Source: Agrococcus terreus (lineage in GTDB: Bacteria > Actinomycetota > Actinomycetes > Actinomycetales > Microbacteriaceae). From it: a DNA stretch of 64,000 nucleotides. Positions 46,338 to 55,575 of the stretch are shown piece by piece. Made by a program: the position numbers and the translations under genes. The stretch covers positions 186,001 through 250,000 of the forward strand of contig NZ_BMLM01000001.1 of NCBI RefSeq assembly GCF_014645235.1, in the 5' to 3' direction. The notes below the pieces were generated by a model, which was not told the origin of the DNA, ran no database searches, and saw only the letters and a list, made by a program, of their open reading frames with translations. How positions within the stretch are numbered: the stretch's first letter is position 1; every line of letters starts with the position of its first letter.

Positions 46338-47246
46338 TCAGCCCAGCAGCGGCTCGAGCCGCCGCGCCGGCTCGGGCATCCGCACGCCCGCGCGGCGCAG
46401 CCGCGCCGCGGTCTCCTCGGCGCTCACCATGTCGAGCGGCGGGCCGGCCTCGAGCGGCACCACCGAATGCAGCACCGTCGCCGGGTAGACGTGCACGAGG
46501 TTGTACGAGCGCGCGGCGTCCTGCGCGCGGAGGCCGCCGACCGGCACCGTGAGGTCCTGCGTGTAGCAGGTGGCGGACGCGACCGACACGGGGATGCCGG
46601 CGAACGTGCCGCTCGACGAGTGGTGCAGGTGCCCGGCGAGGATCGTGCGCACGTCGGTGCCCACGAGCACCTCCGCGAGCCGATGCTGCGCGCGCAGCTC
46701 GACGCTGATGGCGAGGTCGATGACGCTCGGCAGCGGCGGGTGGTGCATGGCGAGGATCGTGCCGTGCGGCGCGCGGGTCGAGAGCACGTCGGCGAGCCAA
46801 TCGAGCTGGCGGCCGTCGACGGCGCCGTGGTGGTGCCGCGGCACGGTGGTGTCGAGCACGACCACGCGGAGGCCGTCGAGGTCGACGACGCGGTCGACCG
46901 GCTCGGCCGTGGCCGGCTCGTCGAGCAGCCCGGCGCGGAACGCGCGGCGCTCGTCGTGGTTGCCCATGACCCAGATCGCGCGGGCGCCCAGCTCGGCGGC
47001 CGCGGGGTCGACGATGGCGCGCAGCCGCCGGTAGGCGTCCGGCTCGCCACGGTCGGCGAGGTCGCCGGTGAAGACGATCGCCTCCGGCCGCGCGCCGGAC
47101 GCGGCGAGGCCCTCGAAGAGGCGCCGCAGGTGCGCCTCGCTCGCGACGCGGTCGTAGAGGCGGCCGCCGTCCGCGAGCAGGTGGGTGTCCGAGATGTGGA
47201 GGAGGAAGTGGTCCGGCCGGGGGTGCTCGGCCGAGCGGATCGTCAC
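46338..47246 (-). CDS. Metallophosphoesterase (CpdA/3',5'-cyclic-nucleotide phosphodiesterase-like)
   Basis: 302-aa calcineurin-like phosphatase. All metal-site motifs occur in order: [11 protein letters not shown] near 18, [11 protein letters not shown] near 60, VMGNHDERR near 94, MHHPPLP near 165 and [10 protein letters not shown] near 203. It resembles cyclic-nucleotide or phospholipid phosphodiesterases of the Rv0805/CpdA group; the substrate is not certain. GTG 47246 follows a weak GGA; ATG 47270 eight codons earlier is an alternative without a ribosome site. Confidence 0.87.
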   Translation of the reverse strand: MTIRSAEHPRPDHFLLHISDTHLLADGGRLYDRVASEAHLRRLFEGLAASGARPEAIVFTGDLADRGEPDAYRRLRAIVDPAAAELGARAIWVMGNHDERRAFRAGLLDEPATAEPVDRVVDLDGLRVVVLDTTVPRHHHGAVDGRQLDWLADVLSTRAPHGTILAMHHPPLPSVIDLAISVELRAQHRLAEVLVGTDVRTILAGHLHHSSSGTFAGIPVSVASATCYTQDLTVPVGGLRAQDAARSYNLVHVYPATVLHSVVPLEAGPPLDMVSAEETAARLRRAGVRMPEPARRLEPLLG

Positions 47247-47411
47247 GGTGCATCCATTCCGTCGGTTCATGCACAGCGTCGTGCAGTGCGCTGAGCGTAT
47301 TCGAGCAGCCGACGGGGAACGGTGTGTGAACGCGGCGTGTACGAGCGATGATCCCGCAGGATTCCGCCGCAGTACCATGGGCTGTCCCCCTCGGAAGGAG
47401 CCCCGCGAGCT

Positions 47412-49085
47412 GTGAGCGATCGAGAGCCAGACCACGGCAGCGCCTTCGAGCGCCCCGCACCCGCGCCGGGCATCCGGCTCTCCGCCGCCCCCGAGCTCGT
47501 GCTCGTGCCCTCCGGCGGCCGCTTCGGTCGCTTCCGACGCCAGGACCTCGTGCTGCGGAAGGGCCGGTACGCCCTCCGCAACGGCCACATGACCCCGCAG
47601 GAGTCGATGGTCGAGGACCTGCTGGCGCTCGCCGACGCGCTCGACGGCGCCGACATCCCGCACCTGCTGGTGCGCGACGACGACGGCCGCCCGATCCTCG
47701 CGGTCGACCGCGGGCGGCGGAAGCAGCTCGCGGCGGCGCTCGCGGAGGCCTTCGCGGAGGAGCCGTTCTACGCCGAGCCGATCGCGCCGGAGCAGCTGGC
47801 CGGGCGCGACCCGGTGCTGCTCGCCGACGGCCGCCTCGCGGGCCACAAGAAGGCATCGGCGATGCGCGTGTGGCGCCCCCGCGTCGAGCCCGCCGGCCGC
47901 CTCCGGTACGGCCGGGAGACGGCCGTGCAGCTCGAGCTGTGGCGCTTCGGCGACGAGACGCTCGTGGCGCCGCTGCCGAACGCGGTGATGCGGGCCGCGA
48001 TGCCCCGCCACGAGGCCGTGGTCGAGACCGTCGAGCGGTACGGCCGCGAGTGGCAGACCATCCAGCACATGTGGGAGCCGCTCGCGAGCGACGTCGGCTT
48101 CCCCGTCGACATCGTCTTCTCGTGGGTCGACGGCTCGAGCGACGAGTTCCAGCGCGAGCGCGCCAAGCGGATGCAGGCGTACGTGGTGGGGGAGGGCGAC
48201 GACTCGGAGGCCCGCTTCCGACAGATCGACGAGCTGCGGTACGCGCTCCGGTCCGTGCACATGTACGCGCCCTGGGTCCGTCGCATCTTCATCGCCACCG
48301 ACTCGCCGGCGCCCGCCTGGCTCGCCGAGCACCCCAAGGTGACGATCGTGCGCGCCGAGGAGATGTTCGAGGACACGTCGGTGCTGCCGACCCACAACTC
48401 GCACGCGGTCGAGGCGCAGCTGCACCGCATCGAGGGCCTCGCCGAGCACTTCCTCTACTCGAACGACGACATGTTCTTCGGCCGGCACGTGAGCCCCGAC
48501 CTGTTCTTCTCGCCCGGCGGCATCACGAAGTTCGTGGAGGCGACCACGCGCATCGGCCTCGGCGACACGCACGAGCGGCGCTCGGGCCACGACAACGCGG
48601 CCCGCACGAACCGGCGGCTGCTGCGCGAGCGCTTCGGCACGGTCACCACGCGGCACCTCGAGCACTGCGCGGCGCCCCTGCGTCGCAGCGTCATGGCCGA
48701 GCTCGAGGCGACGTTCCCGGACGACTTCCGCCGCACGGCGGGCAGCCGCTTCCGCGCCGCGACCGACATCTCCGTGACGAACTCGCTGTACCACTACTTC
48801 GCGCTCATGACCGGGCGCGCGGTGCAGCAGACGACGGCGAAGGTGCTCTACGTCGAGACGACGCTGAAGAAGGCGCTGCCGGCCATGGAGCGGCTGCTGC
48901 GCAAGCGCGACCAGGACATGTTCTGCCTCAACGACGGCAGCCACCCCGAGATCCCGGTCGAGGAGCGCACGGCCGCCGTGCAGGCGTTCCTGGAGTCGTA
49001 CTTCCCGATCGCCGCGCCGTGGGAGCGCGACCGGCCGGCGGCCGCCGAGCCGGAGCCGCGCGTGGGGCTGCCCGACGTCGGCTGA
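47412..49085 (+). CDS. Stealth-family sugar-phosphate transferase (exopolysaccharide phosphotransferase)
   Basis: 557-aa hexose-1-phosphoryl-transferase-like enzyme. The four Stealth blocks are present: CR1 in [16 protein letters not shown] near 232, CR2 in [20 protein letters not shown] near 272, CR3 in [20 protein letters not shown] near 452, and CR4 in [15 protein letters not shown] near 497. These build phosphodiester-linked capsular or wall glycans. The N-terminal ~220 residues are an extra region seen in actinobacterial CpsY-like members. It stands alone with no glycosyltransferases nearby. The GTG start follows AAGGAG. Confidence 0.9.
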   Translation: MSDREPDHGSAFERPAPAPGIRLSAAPELVLVPSGGRFGRFRRQDLVLRKGRYALRNGHMTPQESMVEDLLALADALDGADIPHLLVRDDDGRPILAVDRGRRKQLAAALAEAFAEEPFYAEPIAPEQLAGRDPVLLADGRLAGHKKASAMRVWRPRVEPAGRLRYGRETAVQLELWRFGDETLVAPLPNAVMRAAMPRHEAVVETVERYGREWQTIQHMWEPLASDVGFPVDIVFSWVDGSSDEFQRERAKRMQAYVVGEGDDSEARFRQIDELRYALRSVHMYAPWVRRIFIATDSPAPAWLAEHPKVTIVRAEEMFEDTSVLPTHNSHAVEAQLHRIEGLAEHFLYSNDDMFFGRHVSPDLFFSPGGITKFVEATTRIGLGDTHERRSGHDNAARTNRRLLRERFGTVTTRHLEHCAAPLRRSVMAELEATFPDDFRRTAGSRFRAATDISVTNSLYHYFALMTGRAVQQTTAKVLYVETTLKKALPAMERLLRKRDQDMFCLNDGSHPEIPVEERTAAVQAFLESYFPIAAPWERDRPAAAEPEPRVGLPDVG

Positions 49086-49092
49086 CCGCCCT

Positions 49093-49143
49093 TCGCTGGT
49101 CGAGGAGTGCTGCCGCAGGCCGCACGCGTCTCGAGACCACCGC
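49093..49143. repeat. Dispersed hairpin element, copy C
   Basis: Runs TCGCTGGTCGAGGAGTGC to CGCGTCTCGAGACCACC around GCCGCAGGC, in the 63-bp convergent gap between the Stealth and reductase genes. Confidence 0.7.
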
Positions 49144-49148
49144 GCGGC

Positions 49149-50117
49149 CTAGAACGGCAGCACCATCCCCGCCTCCTCCGCAGCCAGCTCGCGGTCGATC
49201 GTCGACGCGGCGGTGAGCCCCGAGGCCATCGCCGCCACCACGGCCGCCGGCGGCATGGGCGCCCACTCCGGCTGCGCCGCATCCCCCGCCGCGGAGACGC
49301 CCGGCACGCTCGTGCGCCCGAGCGCGTCGACCGCGATCGCGCCACTCGCGGCCCGGGCGAGCCCGAGGTCGTCGGCGAGCGTGCCGACGGGCTTCCACGC
49401 GGTGTGCACGATCATCCCCGACGCCTCCACCGCCTCCTCGCCCTCGACGTCGATCGCGATCTCGGCGCCGTCGGCCGTGCGGGCGGGCAGGCGCCGGGCG
49501 CCGAGCACCTTGCCGGGCCGCAGCTCCGCGCCGAGGCGCGTGAGCGCCTCCGCGGTCTCGGGCGCGACCTCCGCGCCGTCGGCGAGCACGACGACCCGGG
49601 TGGCGAGCCGTCCGATGAGCGAGGCCATGAGCGGCACGTGCGCCGCGGCGCCCAGGAGCGCGATCGGACCGTCGGCGATCTCTGCGCCGTGGCAGTACGG
49701 GCAGTGGATGACGCGGTCGCCGAAGAGCTCCGCGACGCCCGGGATCGCGGGCAGGCTGTCGGCGACGCCGGTGGCGAGCAGCACGCGGCGGGTGCGGAGC
49801 GCGCCGCCGTCGGCGAGCGCGACGCGGAAGCCGGCCTCCGCCGGCTCGACGGCGGCCGCGGCCTGCTCGCGCACGGCGACGGTCGCGTAGCGGGCGAGCT
49901 CGCCGCGCCCCTCGGCGCGCAGGGCGGCCGGGGCGGCGCCGTCGTGGCCGAGCGCGTTCTGCATCGCGTGGGCGGGGTCGTTGCGGTAGCTGCCGCTGTC
50001 GAGCAGCACGACGCGGCGGCGCATGCGGCCGAGCGTCAGCGCCGCCTGCAGGCCGGCAGGGCCGCCGCCGATGACGACGACGTCGAGCTCGGATGCGGGA
50101 GCGGTGGGGGCGGGCAT
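49149..50117 (-). CDS. Thioredoxin-reductase-like NAD(P)/FAD oxidoreductase
   Basis: 322-aa flavoprotein of the low-molecular-weight thioredoxin reductase group. FAD motif VVVIGGGPAGLQAALTLGRM near 13-32, redox pair HCPYC near 137, and the closing VSAAGDAAQPEW near 280. The NADP motif is weak (GAAAHVPLMASLIG rather than GxGxxA). The dithiol suggests a disulfide substrate, perhaps mycothiol or a thioredoxin-like partner. A MerR regulator is divergent, with a perfect operator in a 19-bp promoter spacer. GGAGGA precedes the ATG. Confidence 0.87.
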   Translation of the reverse strand: MPAPTAPASELDVVVIGGGPAGLQAALTLGRMRRRVVLLDSGSYRNDPAHAMQNALGHDGAAPAALRAEGRGELARYATVAVREQAAAAVEPAEAGFRVALADGGALRTRRVLLATGVADSLPAIPGVAELFGDRVIHCPYCHGAEIADGPIALLGAAAHVPLMASLIGRLATRVVVLADGAEVAPETAEALTRLGAELRPGKVLGARRLPARTADGAEIAIDVEGEEAVEASGMIVHTAWKPVGTLADDLGLARAASGAIAVDALGRTSVPGVSAAGDAAQPEWAPMPPAAVVAAMASGLTAASTIDRELAAEEAGMVLPF

Positions 50118-50146
50118 GGATCCTCCTGGGGTTGCGGTCGGCACCC

Positions 50147-50177
50147 ATGCTGTGACTTCATGTCGACATGAAGTCAA
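50147..50177 (-). promoter_or_regulatory. MerR-type promoter/operator
   Basis: On the minus strand TTGACT (50172-50177) and CAGCAT (50147-50152) flank a 19-bp spacer, the long spacing typical of MerR-activated promoters. A perfect 24-bp palindrome (50153-50176, arms TGACTTCATG/CATGAAGTCA around TCGA) fills it. The palindrome also covers the ATG of the divergent merR-like gene (50168-50170). Confidence 0.72.
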
Positions 50178-50611
50178 GTGCGACGTGGGCGATCGGGGAG
50201 CTGGCCGAGCGGTTCGGGCTCGAGACGCACGTGCTGCGGCACTGGGAGGACCGCGGGCTGCTCGCGCCCGAGCGCGACGCCGGTGGGCGCCGGCGCTACG
50301 GCGAGGCCGACGCGTGGCGGGTCGCGGTGATCCTCGCGAGCAAAGCGGCGGGGCTCGGGCTCGAGCAGATCCGCGCGCTCGTCGACGGGGAGGCGCGCGA
50401 CCGCCACCGCATCCTCGAGGCCCAGCTCGCCGAGCTCGACGCGCGCGCGGATGCGCTCGCCCGCGCCCGCCACATGGCGCAGCACGCGATGGAGTGCGAG
50501 GCGCACGACATCACGGCGTGCCCGCGCTTCCGCGAGCACGTGGCCGACGTCGTCGCGGGCGAGCGCGTGGGCCTCCCGTTCGAGGCGGCGCTGCGCGGAA
50601 CGACCCTCTAG
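50168..50611 (+). CDS. MerR-family transcriptional regulator
   Basis: 147-aa regulator. The winged helix begins at once (WAIGELAERFGLETHVLRHW, residues 7-26) and a dimerising helix follows (~80-110). The tail holds two cysteines (MECEAHDITACPRF), possible redox or metal sensors. It is divergent from the thioredoxin-reductase-like gene and probably activates it. The operator palindrome covers its own start codon, so translation without a leader and tight autorepression are likely. No later in-frame start would keep the DNA-binding domain. Confidence 0.9.
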   Translation: MKSSATWAIGELAERFGLETHVLRHWEDRGLLAPERDAGGRRRYGEADAWRVAVILASKAAGLGLEQIRALVDGEARDRHRILEAQLAELDARADALARARHMAQHAMECEAHDITACPRFREHVADVVAGERVGLPFEAALRGTTL

Positions 50612-50628
50612 CCCCTCTCCGCCGCTCG

Positions 50629-50682
50629 ATCCGGCACTAGTGGTTGCCCCAGGCGCCCGGAGGCCAACCACGAGTGCCGGAT
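50629..50682. terminator. 18-bp inverted repeat after the merR-like gene
   Basis: ATCCGGCACTAGTGGTTG (50629-50646) pairs with 50665-50682 in 17 of 18 positions around an 18-nt loop, 17 nt past the stop. It can act as a terminator for the merR-like gene. Confidence 0.55.
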
Positions 50683-50703
50683 GGTTCGGGCCAGGGCGCT
50701 CCG

Positions 50704-50755
50704 CCGCTGGTCGAGGAGCGCGCGGCCGCGGGTCGCACGCGTCAGGAGGCCCGGC
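50704..50755. repeat. Dispersed hairpin element, copy D (3' end altered)
   Basis: CGCTGGTCGAGGAGCGCGCG to CGCACGCGTCAGGAGGCCC. The left end matches the other copies exactly; the usual TCTCGAGACC end has become TCAGGAGGCC. Confidence 0.6.
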
Positions 50756-50759
50756 GGGG

Positions 50760-51692
50760 TCAGCGTGCGAGCAGCGCGTCGACCTCGGCGGCGGTCGGGA
50801 TGCTCGGCGAGGCGCCGCGCCGGGTCACGGCGAGGGCGCCGGCGGCGGATGCGCGCCGCGCGGCCGCGTCGAGGTCGTCGCCTCGGGCGAGCGCCGCAGC
50901 AAGGGCGCCCGCGAAGGCGTCGCCCGCGGCCGTGGTGTCCACCGCATCCACCGCGAAGGGCGGCACGCGCCGCGCGCCGGCGGCGTCGACGAGCACCGCG
51001 CCGGCACCGGCGAGCGTCACGATCGCCGCCCGAGCGCCGCGCTCGAGGAACCACCGTGCGGCCGCCTCCGCGCTCGCGGCGTCGCGCACCGCGATGCCGG
51101 TGAGCGCGCTCGCCTCCGACTCGTTGGGCGTCACGACGGCGACGTGCGGCCACAGCGCGTCGTCGAGCGGCTGCGCGGGAGCCGGGTCGAGCACGACGGC
51201 GAGGCCCGCCTCGTCGCCGCGGCGGATGGCGTGCGCGACGGTCGCGAGCGGCGACTCCAGCTGCACGAGCATCGCGGCTGAGCGGCCCGCCTCCGCTGTC
51301 AGTGCCGCGTCGACGTCGTCGGGCGAGAGCGCGGCGTTCGCGTTGGCGACCACCACGATGTCGTTCTCGCCCGCGGCGTCGACGCGGATGTGCGCGATGC
51401 CCGTCGGCCCTTCCGTCCGCGCCACGTGCGCGAGGTCGACGCCGGCATCCGCGAGGCCCGCGGCCACGATCGCGGCGAACGGGTCGTCGCCGATGCGGGC
51501 GACGAAGCGGGTGGGCGCCCCGGCACGTGCGGCGGCGACGGCCTGGTTCGCGCCCTTGCCGCCGAGCACGAGCGTGCACGCCTCGCCGAGCACGGTCTCG
51601 CCCGGGGCCGGCAGGCGGCTGGCGAAGGCGGTGACGTCGACCGAGACGGAGCCGACCACGAGCACGCCGTCGCGCCTGCCGGCCTCGCCCAT
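50760..51692 (-). CDS. rbsK: Ribokinase (PfkB family)
   Basis: 310-aa sugar kinase. LVVGSVSVDVTAFASRLPAPGET near 11, LGGKGANQAVAAARAG near 42, TPNESEASALTG near 183 and the anion-hole signature DTTAAGDAFAGALAAAL near 245 are ribokinase features. It phosphorylates ribose or a similar sugar. It lies 86 bp downstream of the SDR gene on the same strand with its own GAGGAGG, so it may be the second gene of a small unit at the end of the rhamnose cluster. Confidence 0.88.
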   Translation of the reverse strand: MGEAGRRDGVLVVGSVSVDVTAFASRLPAPGETVLGEACTLVLGGKGANQAVAAARAGAPTRFVARIGDDPFAAIVAAGLADAGVDLAHVARTEGPTGIAHIRVDAAGENDIVVVANANAALSPDDVDAALTAEAGRSAAMLVQLESPLATVAHAIRRGDEAGLAVVLDPAPAQPLDDALWPHVAVVTPNESEASALTGIAVRDAASAEAAARWFLERGARAAIVTLAGAGAVLVDAAGARRVPPFAVDAVDTTAAGDAFAGALAAALARGDDLDAAARRASAAGALAVTRRGASPSIPTAAEVDALLAR

Positions 51693-51778
51693 CCGCGCCT
51701 CCTCGTCGTCGCCGCCCACCACGCTAGCGGCACGACAAGGGCCCGCCGCGCGGATGCGACGGGCCCTCGGACGCTCGG

Positions 51779-52534
51779 TCAGACGGCCGTGTAGCCGCCG
51801 TCTGCGAGGTGGTAGCTGCCGGTGATGAAGCTCGCGTCGTCCGAGAGCAGGAACGCCGTGAGCGCCGCGATCTCCTCGGGGCGGCCGAGGCGGCCGAGCG
51901 GGTGCTTCGCGGCGATCGCCTGCATCGCGTCGGCGTCGAGGTTCGCCTCGAGCAGCGGGGTGCGGATGTAGCCGGGGCCGACCGCGTTGATGCGCAGGCC
52001 CTGCGCGCCGTACTCGGCGGCCGCGTTCTTCGTGAGGCCGACGACCGCGTGCTTCGTGGCCGTGTAGGCGCTGCTCATCGGGGCGGCGACCGAGCCGTGG
52101 ATCGACGCCATGTTGACGATGGCCGACTCCGTCGGGTGCTCGAGCATCGCAGCGATCTGCGCCTGCATGCCGTGGAAGACGCCCGTGAGGTTGATGTCGA
52201 CGACCTTCTGCCACGAGACGGGGTCGACGTCGGCCGTGGGGGCGGGGGCTCCGCCGATGCCGGCGTTGTTCACCGCGAGGTGGAGCGCGCCGTACGCGTC
52301 GACCGCGGCCTGGACGGCCGCCTTCGCGTCGTCGGCCGAGGCGACGTCCTGCTGGAAGGCGGTCGCGGTGCCGCCGGCGCCCTCGATCTCCGTGACGACG
52401 CGCTGCGCCGCGTCGAGCGCGATGTCGGTGACGAGCACCTTCGCGCCCTCGCTCGCGAGCCGCTTCGCGATCGCCTCGCCGATGCCCGAGCCGCCGCCCG
52501 TCACGAGCGCCACCTTGCCGTCGAACCGTGCCAT
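51779..52534 (-). CDS. Short-chain dehydrogenase/reductase (SDR)
   Basis: 251-aa classical SDR. Cofactor motif TGGGSGIGEAIA near 12-23, NNAGIGG near 88, catalytic Ser in NMASIHGS, YTATK near 155 and GPGYIRTP near 186. An Asp after the second strand (VTDIALDAA) favours NAD+. It probably oxidises a sugar or sugar alcohol, given the ribokinase downstream and the rhamnose genes upstream; the substrate is open. The 323-bp region before it holds the 20-bp-period repeat array. Confidence 0.88.
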   Translation of the reverse strand: MARFDGKVALVTGGGSGIGEAIAKRLASEGAKVLVTDIALDAAQRVVTEIEGAGGTATAFQQDVASADDAKAAVQAAVDAYGALHLAVNNAGIGGAPAPTADVDPVSWQKVVDINLTGVFHGMQAQIAAMLEHPTESAIVNMASIHGSVAAPMSSAYTATKHAVVGLTKNAAAEYGAQGLRINAVGPGYIRTPLLEANLDADAMQAIAAKHPLGRLGRPEEIAALTAFLLSDDASFITGSYHLADGGYTAV

Positions 52535-52666
52535 GACCACTTCCTCCATCCCGGCGCCGCCGTCGGTGCCGCTGCTGGATGCAACGCTACGCCTGTCGCT
52601 TTGCTTCCGCGCGCACCGGATCCGCGGTCCTCTCGCTGCAGCCTGCTCCAGCCCGTCCGGGATCGA

Positions 52667-52801
52667 GTGGTCACTTCTGCCATCGAGTGGTCACGATGTG
52701 CTGCATCTCGCGACCACAGTCGACCGATCGTGGCCACTCGATGCAGGAAGTGGCCACTCGATGCAGGAAGTGGCCACTCCCCACAGGAAGTGGCCACTCG
52801 A
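52667..52801. repeat. 20-bp-period GTGGYCAC array, copy 2
   Basis: GTGGTCAC at 52667 and 52687, an inverted GCGACCAC near 52710, then GTGGCCACT at 52730, 52750, 52770 and 52790. Units 52730 and 52750 are identical over 20 bp (GTGGCCACTCGATGCAGGAA). It fills the 323-bp gap between the lactate-oxidising enzyme gene and the SDR gene; no ORF is credible there. Confidence 0.85.
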
Positions 52802-52857
52802 GTCCTGCGGCGCGGGCGGAAGCGACGCGGCGGCGCGAGCAGTTCAGCGAAGGCTGA

Positions 52858-54084
52858 TCAGCGCGGGCGGAGGCTCGTCAGCTGGGTCACGTGCTGCGGG
52901 CCGAGCTCCTCGAGCGAGGTGACGCCGAGGAGGCGCATGACGCGCGAGGTCTCGTCCGACAGGATCGACAGCATCCGGTTGACGCCCGCGCGGCCGCCGG
53001 CCATGAGGCCGTACAGGTAGGCGCGGCCGACCTGCACGTAGCGGGCGCCGAGCGCGACCGACGCGACGACGTCGGCGCCCGACATGACGCCCGTGTCGAC
53101 GTGCACCTCGAGGTCGCGGCCCACCTCGCGCACCACCTCCGGCAGCAGCAGGAACGGCACGGGCGCGCGGTCGAGCTGGCGGCCGCCGTGGTTCGAGAGC
53201 TGGATCGCGTCGACGCCGAAGTCGGCCATGCGCTTCGCGTCCTCGACCGACTGCACGCCCTTCACGACGAACTTGCCCTTCCACAGCGAGCGGATCTCGC
53301 GGAGGTCGTCCATGTCGATCGACGGGTCGAACATCGTGTCGAGCAGCTCGCCGACGGTCCCGTCCCAGTTGCGGATCGCCGCGAACTCGAGCGGCGGCGT
53401 CGTGAGGAAGTTGATCCACCACTCCGGGCGAGGCAGCGCGTCGAGCACGGTGCCGGGCGTGAGCTGGGGCGGGAACGACATGCCGTTGCGCTTGTCGCGG
53501 TGCCGGGCGCCGGCGACGGGGGTGTCGACGGTCACGAGCAGCGTGTCGAAGCCCGCCGCGGCCGCCCGCTCGACGAGCTCGTACGAGCGGTGCCGCGCCT
53601 TCATCATGTACAGCTGGAACCACAGGCGGCCGTCGGGCGACGCCTCGCGCACGTGCTCGGGGCTCGTGGTGCCGAGCGTCGAGAGCGCGAACGGCACGCC
53701 GTACGCGGCGGCCGCCGCCGCGCCCGCCCGCTCGCCCGCCGCGTGCATGAGGCGCGTGAAGCCGGTCGGCGCGATGCCGAACGGCAGGGCCGAGCGCTGG
53801 CCCAGCACGTCCCACCCCGTGTCGACCGCCGTCACGTCGCGCAGCACCGACGGGTGGAACTCGACGTCGCGGAACGCGTTGTAGGCGCGCTGCAGGCCCA
53901 CCTCGCCCTCGGCGGCGCCCGCCGTGTAGTCGAACGGGCCCTTGGGCGTCCGCCGCTTCGCGATGGCGCGGAGGTCCCAGATCGTCTGCGCCTTCGCGAG
54001 CCGCTGCTGCGCGGGGTTCCGCAGCGGGTTCTCGAAGCGCATGAGGTCGCGGAGGGCCGCGATGTCGGGCAGCTGGCGTCGCAT
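52858..54084 (-). CDS. lldD: FMN-dependent alpha-hydroxy-acid dehydrogenase (L-lactate dehydrogenase LldD-like)
   Basis: 408-aa TIM-barrel flavoenzyme oxidising L-lactate or a related 2-hydroxy acid to the keto acid. [20 protein letters not shown] near 102, [10 protein letters not shown] near 150, [19 protein letters not shown] near 177, and the active-site [16 protein letters not shown] near 293-308 with the catalytic His-Gly-Gly-Arg. It follows the rhamnose genes on the same strand, where it would turn the lactate made from lactaldehyde into pyruvate. GGAAGG lies 9 nt before ATG 54084. Confidence 0.9.
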   Translation of the reverse strand: MRRQLPDIAALRDLMRFENPLRNPAQQRLAKAQTIWDLRAIAKRRTPKGPFDYTAGAAEGEVGLQRAYNAFRDVEFHPSVLRDVTAVDTGWDVLGQRSALPFGIAPTGFTRLMHAAGERAGAAAAAAYGVPFALSTLGTTSPEHVREASPDGRLWFQLYMMKARHRSYELVERAAAAGFDTLLVTVDTPVAGARHRDKRNGMSFPPQLTPGTVLDALPRPEWWINFLTTPPLEFAAIRNWDGTVGELLDTMFDPSIDMDDLREIRSLWKGKFVVKGVQSVEDAKRMADFGVDAIQLSNHGGRQLDRAPVPFLLLPEVVREVGRDLEVHVDTGVMSGADVVASVALGARYVQVGRAYLYGLMAGGRAGVNRMLSILSDETSRVMRLLGVTSLEELGPQHVTQLTSLRPR

Positions 54085-54104
54085 GGGAGCCATCCTTCCG
54101 TGTG

Positions 54105-55520
54105 TCACCCTCGCGGGCGCGGGGCGTAGGTCGTGAGGTCGGCCGTGTCGCGCACGAGCGCGCGGAGCGCCTCGAGGGAGTCGGGGGCGGCGCCGAGCGT
54201 GCGCGCCTGCACGAGCACGTTGCCGATGGCGGTCGCCTCGACAGGACCCGCGATCACCGGCAGCCCCGTGCGGTCGGCCGTGAGCTGGCACAGCAGCGCG
54301 TTCCGCGAGCCGCCGCCCACGACGTGCACGCGCTCGACCCGCTGGCCGCTGATCCGCGCGGCGTCGCGCAGGGTCACGGCGTAGCCCTCGGCGAGCGACT
54401 CGAGGATCGAGCGCGCCACCTCGGCGCGGCCCCGCGGCGCCCGCTGCCCGCGCGCTGCGAACCACGCCTCGATGCGGGCGGGCATGTCGCCCGGCGGGTA
54501 GAACGCGGCGTCGGTGGGGTCGAAGACGGGCACGGCCCAGTCGACCTCGGCGGCCGCCGCGAGCAGGCCCGGCAGCGCGATCCGCTCGCCCGCCGCCTCC
54601 CACGTGCGCACGGCCTCGGTGAGGATCCACAGCCCCATGACGTTCTTCAGGAACCGCGTGCGGCCGTCGACGCCGCCCTCGTTCGTGAAGTCGGCGGCGA
54701 GCGCCTCGGGCGTCGCGATCGGCGCGGGCGTCTCGATGCCGACGAGCGACCACGTGCCGCTCGAGATGTAGGCGGCGCCCTCCTCCATCGGCACCGCGAC
54801 GACGGCGGATGCGGTGTCGTGCGAGCCGACGGCCAGCACGTCGGGCGCGCCCTCCACGCCGAAGTGCTCCCGCGCCTCGGCCGAGAGGGGTCCGATGCGG
54901 GTGCCGGGCTCCACGACCTCGGCCATGAACGACGCGTCGATGCCGAGCGCCGCGAGCAGGTCGGCGTCCCACGAGCCGTCGAGCCGCATGAGGCCCGTCG
55001 TCGACGCGTTCGTCGCCTCCGCCACGCGCCGCCCCGTCATCCAGTAGCCGAAGAGGTCGGGGAGCATGAGCATCCCGTCGGCGGCCTCGAGCAGGCCCGT
55101 CTCGCGGTCGACGGCGAGCTGGTTGATGGTCGTGAAGGGCATGCGCTGCAGGCCGCAGCGGGCGTAGAGCTCGGGCTGCGGGATGATCCGGTCGACGAGC
55201 TCGAGGCCGTGCGCGGTGCGGTCGTCGCGGTAGGAGTAGGGGATGCCGAGCATGCGTCCGCGGCGCAGCAGCGCGTAGTCGACGGCCCACGAGTCGACCG
55301 CGACGGAGGCGATGGCGCCCTCGCGCGAGGCGCGGGCGAGCCCGTCCATCGCGCTGCCGTAGAGGCCGAGCACGCTCCAGTGCAGGCCGCCGCCGATGCG
55401 CACCGGCCGGTTCTCGAAGCGCGCCACCTCGTCGAGCCGCAGCACGCCGCGGCCGACCTCGGCGCGCACGACGCGGCCGCTCGTCGCGCCGAGGTCGATC
55501 GCGGCGACGGTCGCCGTCAC
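54105..55520 (-). CDS. rhaB: Rhamnulokinase
   Basis: 471-aa FGGY-family kinase phosphorylating L-rhamnulose at C1. [20 protein letters not shown] near 6-25 is the first phosphate loop, SWAVDYALL near 77, IPYSYRDDR near 93, [13 protein letters not shown] near 233, [11 protein letters not shown] near 253 and [15 protein letters not shown] near 400. The order and length fit RhaB, and it lies directly after the aldolase fusion, 55 bp away. GTG start. Confidence 0.94.
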   Translation of the reverse strand: MTATVAAIDLGATSGRVVRAEVGRGVLRLDEVARFENRPVRIGGGLHWSVLGLYGSAMDGLARASREGAIASVAVDSWAVDYALLRRGRMLGIPYSYRDDRTAHGLELVDRIIPQPELYARCGLQRMPFTTINQLAVDRETGLLEAADGMLMLPDLFGYWMTGRRVAEATNASTTGLMRLDGSWDADLLAALGIDASFMAEVVEPGTRIGPLSAEAREHFGVEGAPDVLAVGSHDTASAVVAVPMEEGAAYISSGTWSLVGIETPAPIATPEALAADFTNEGGVDGRTRFLKNVMGLWILTEAVRTWEAAGERIALPGLLAAAAEVDWAVPVFDPTDAAFYPPGDMPARIEAWFAARGQRAPRGRAEVARSILESLAEGYAVTLRDAARISGQRVERVHVVGGGSRNALLCQLTADRTGLPVIAGPVEATAIGNVLVQARTLGAAPDSLEALRALVRDTADLTTYAPRPRG

Positions 55521-55575
55521 GCCGCCGGCCCCGTCCGGCCTCGCCGCATCCGGGCCCGGTCCATCCCCGGCCCCC

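Noticed and set aside
52667-52801. The 20-bp-period array as a CRISPR
   Set aside because: The conserved part is only 8-9 bp, the spacing is 20 bp, linkers are related to each other and there are no cas genes.
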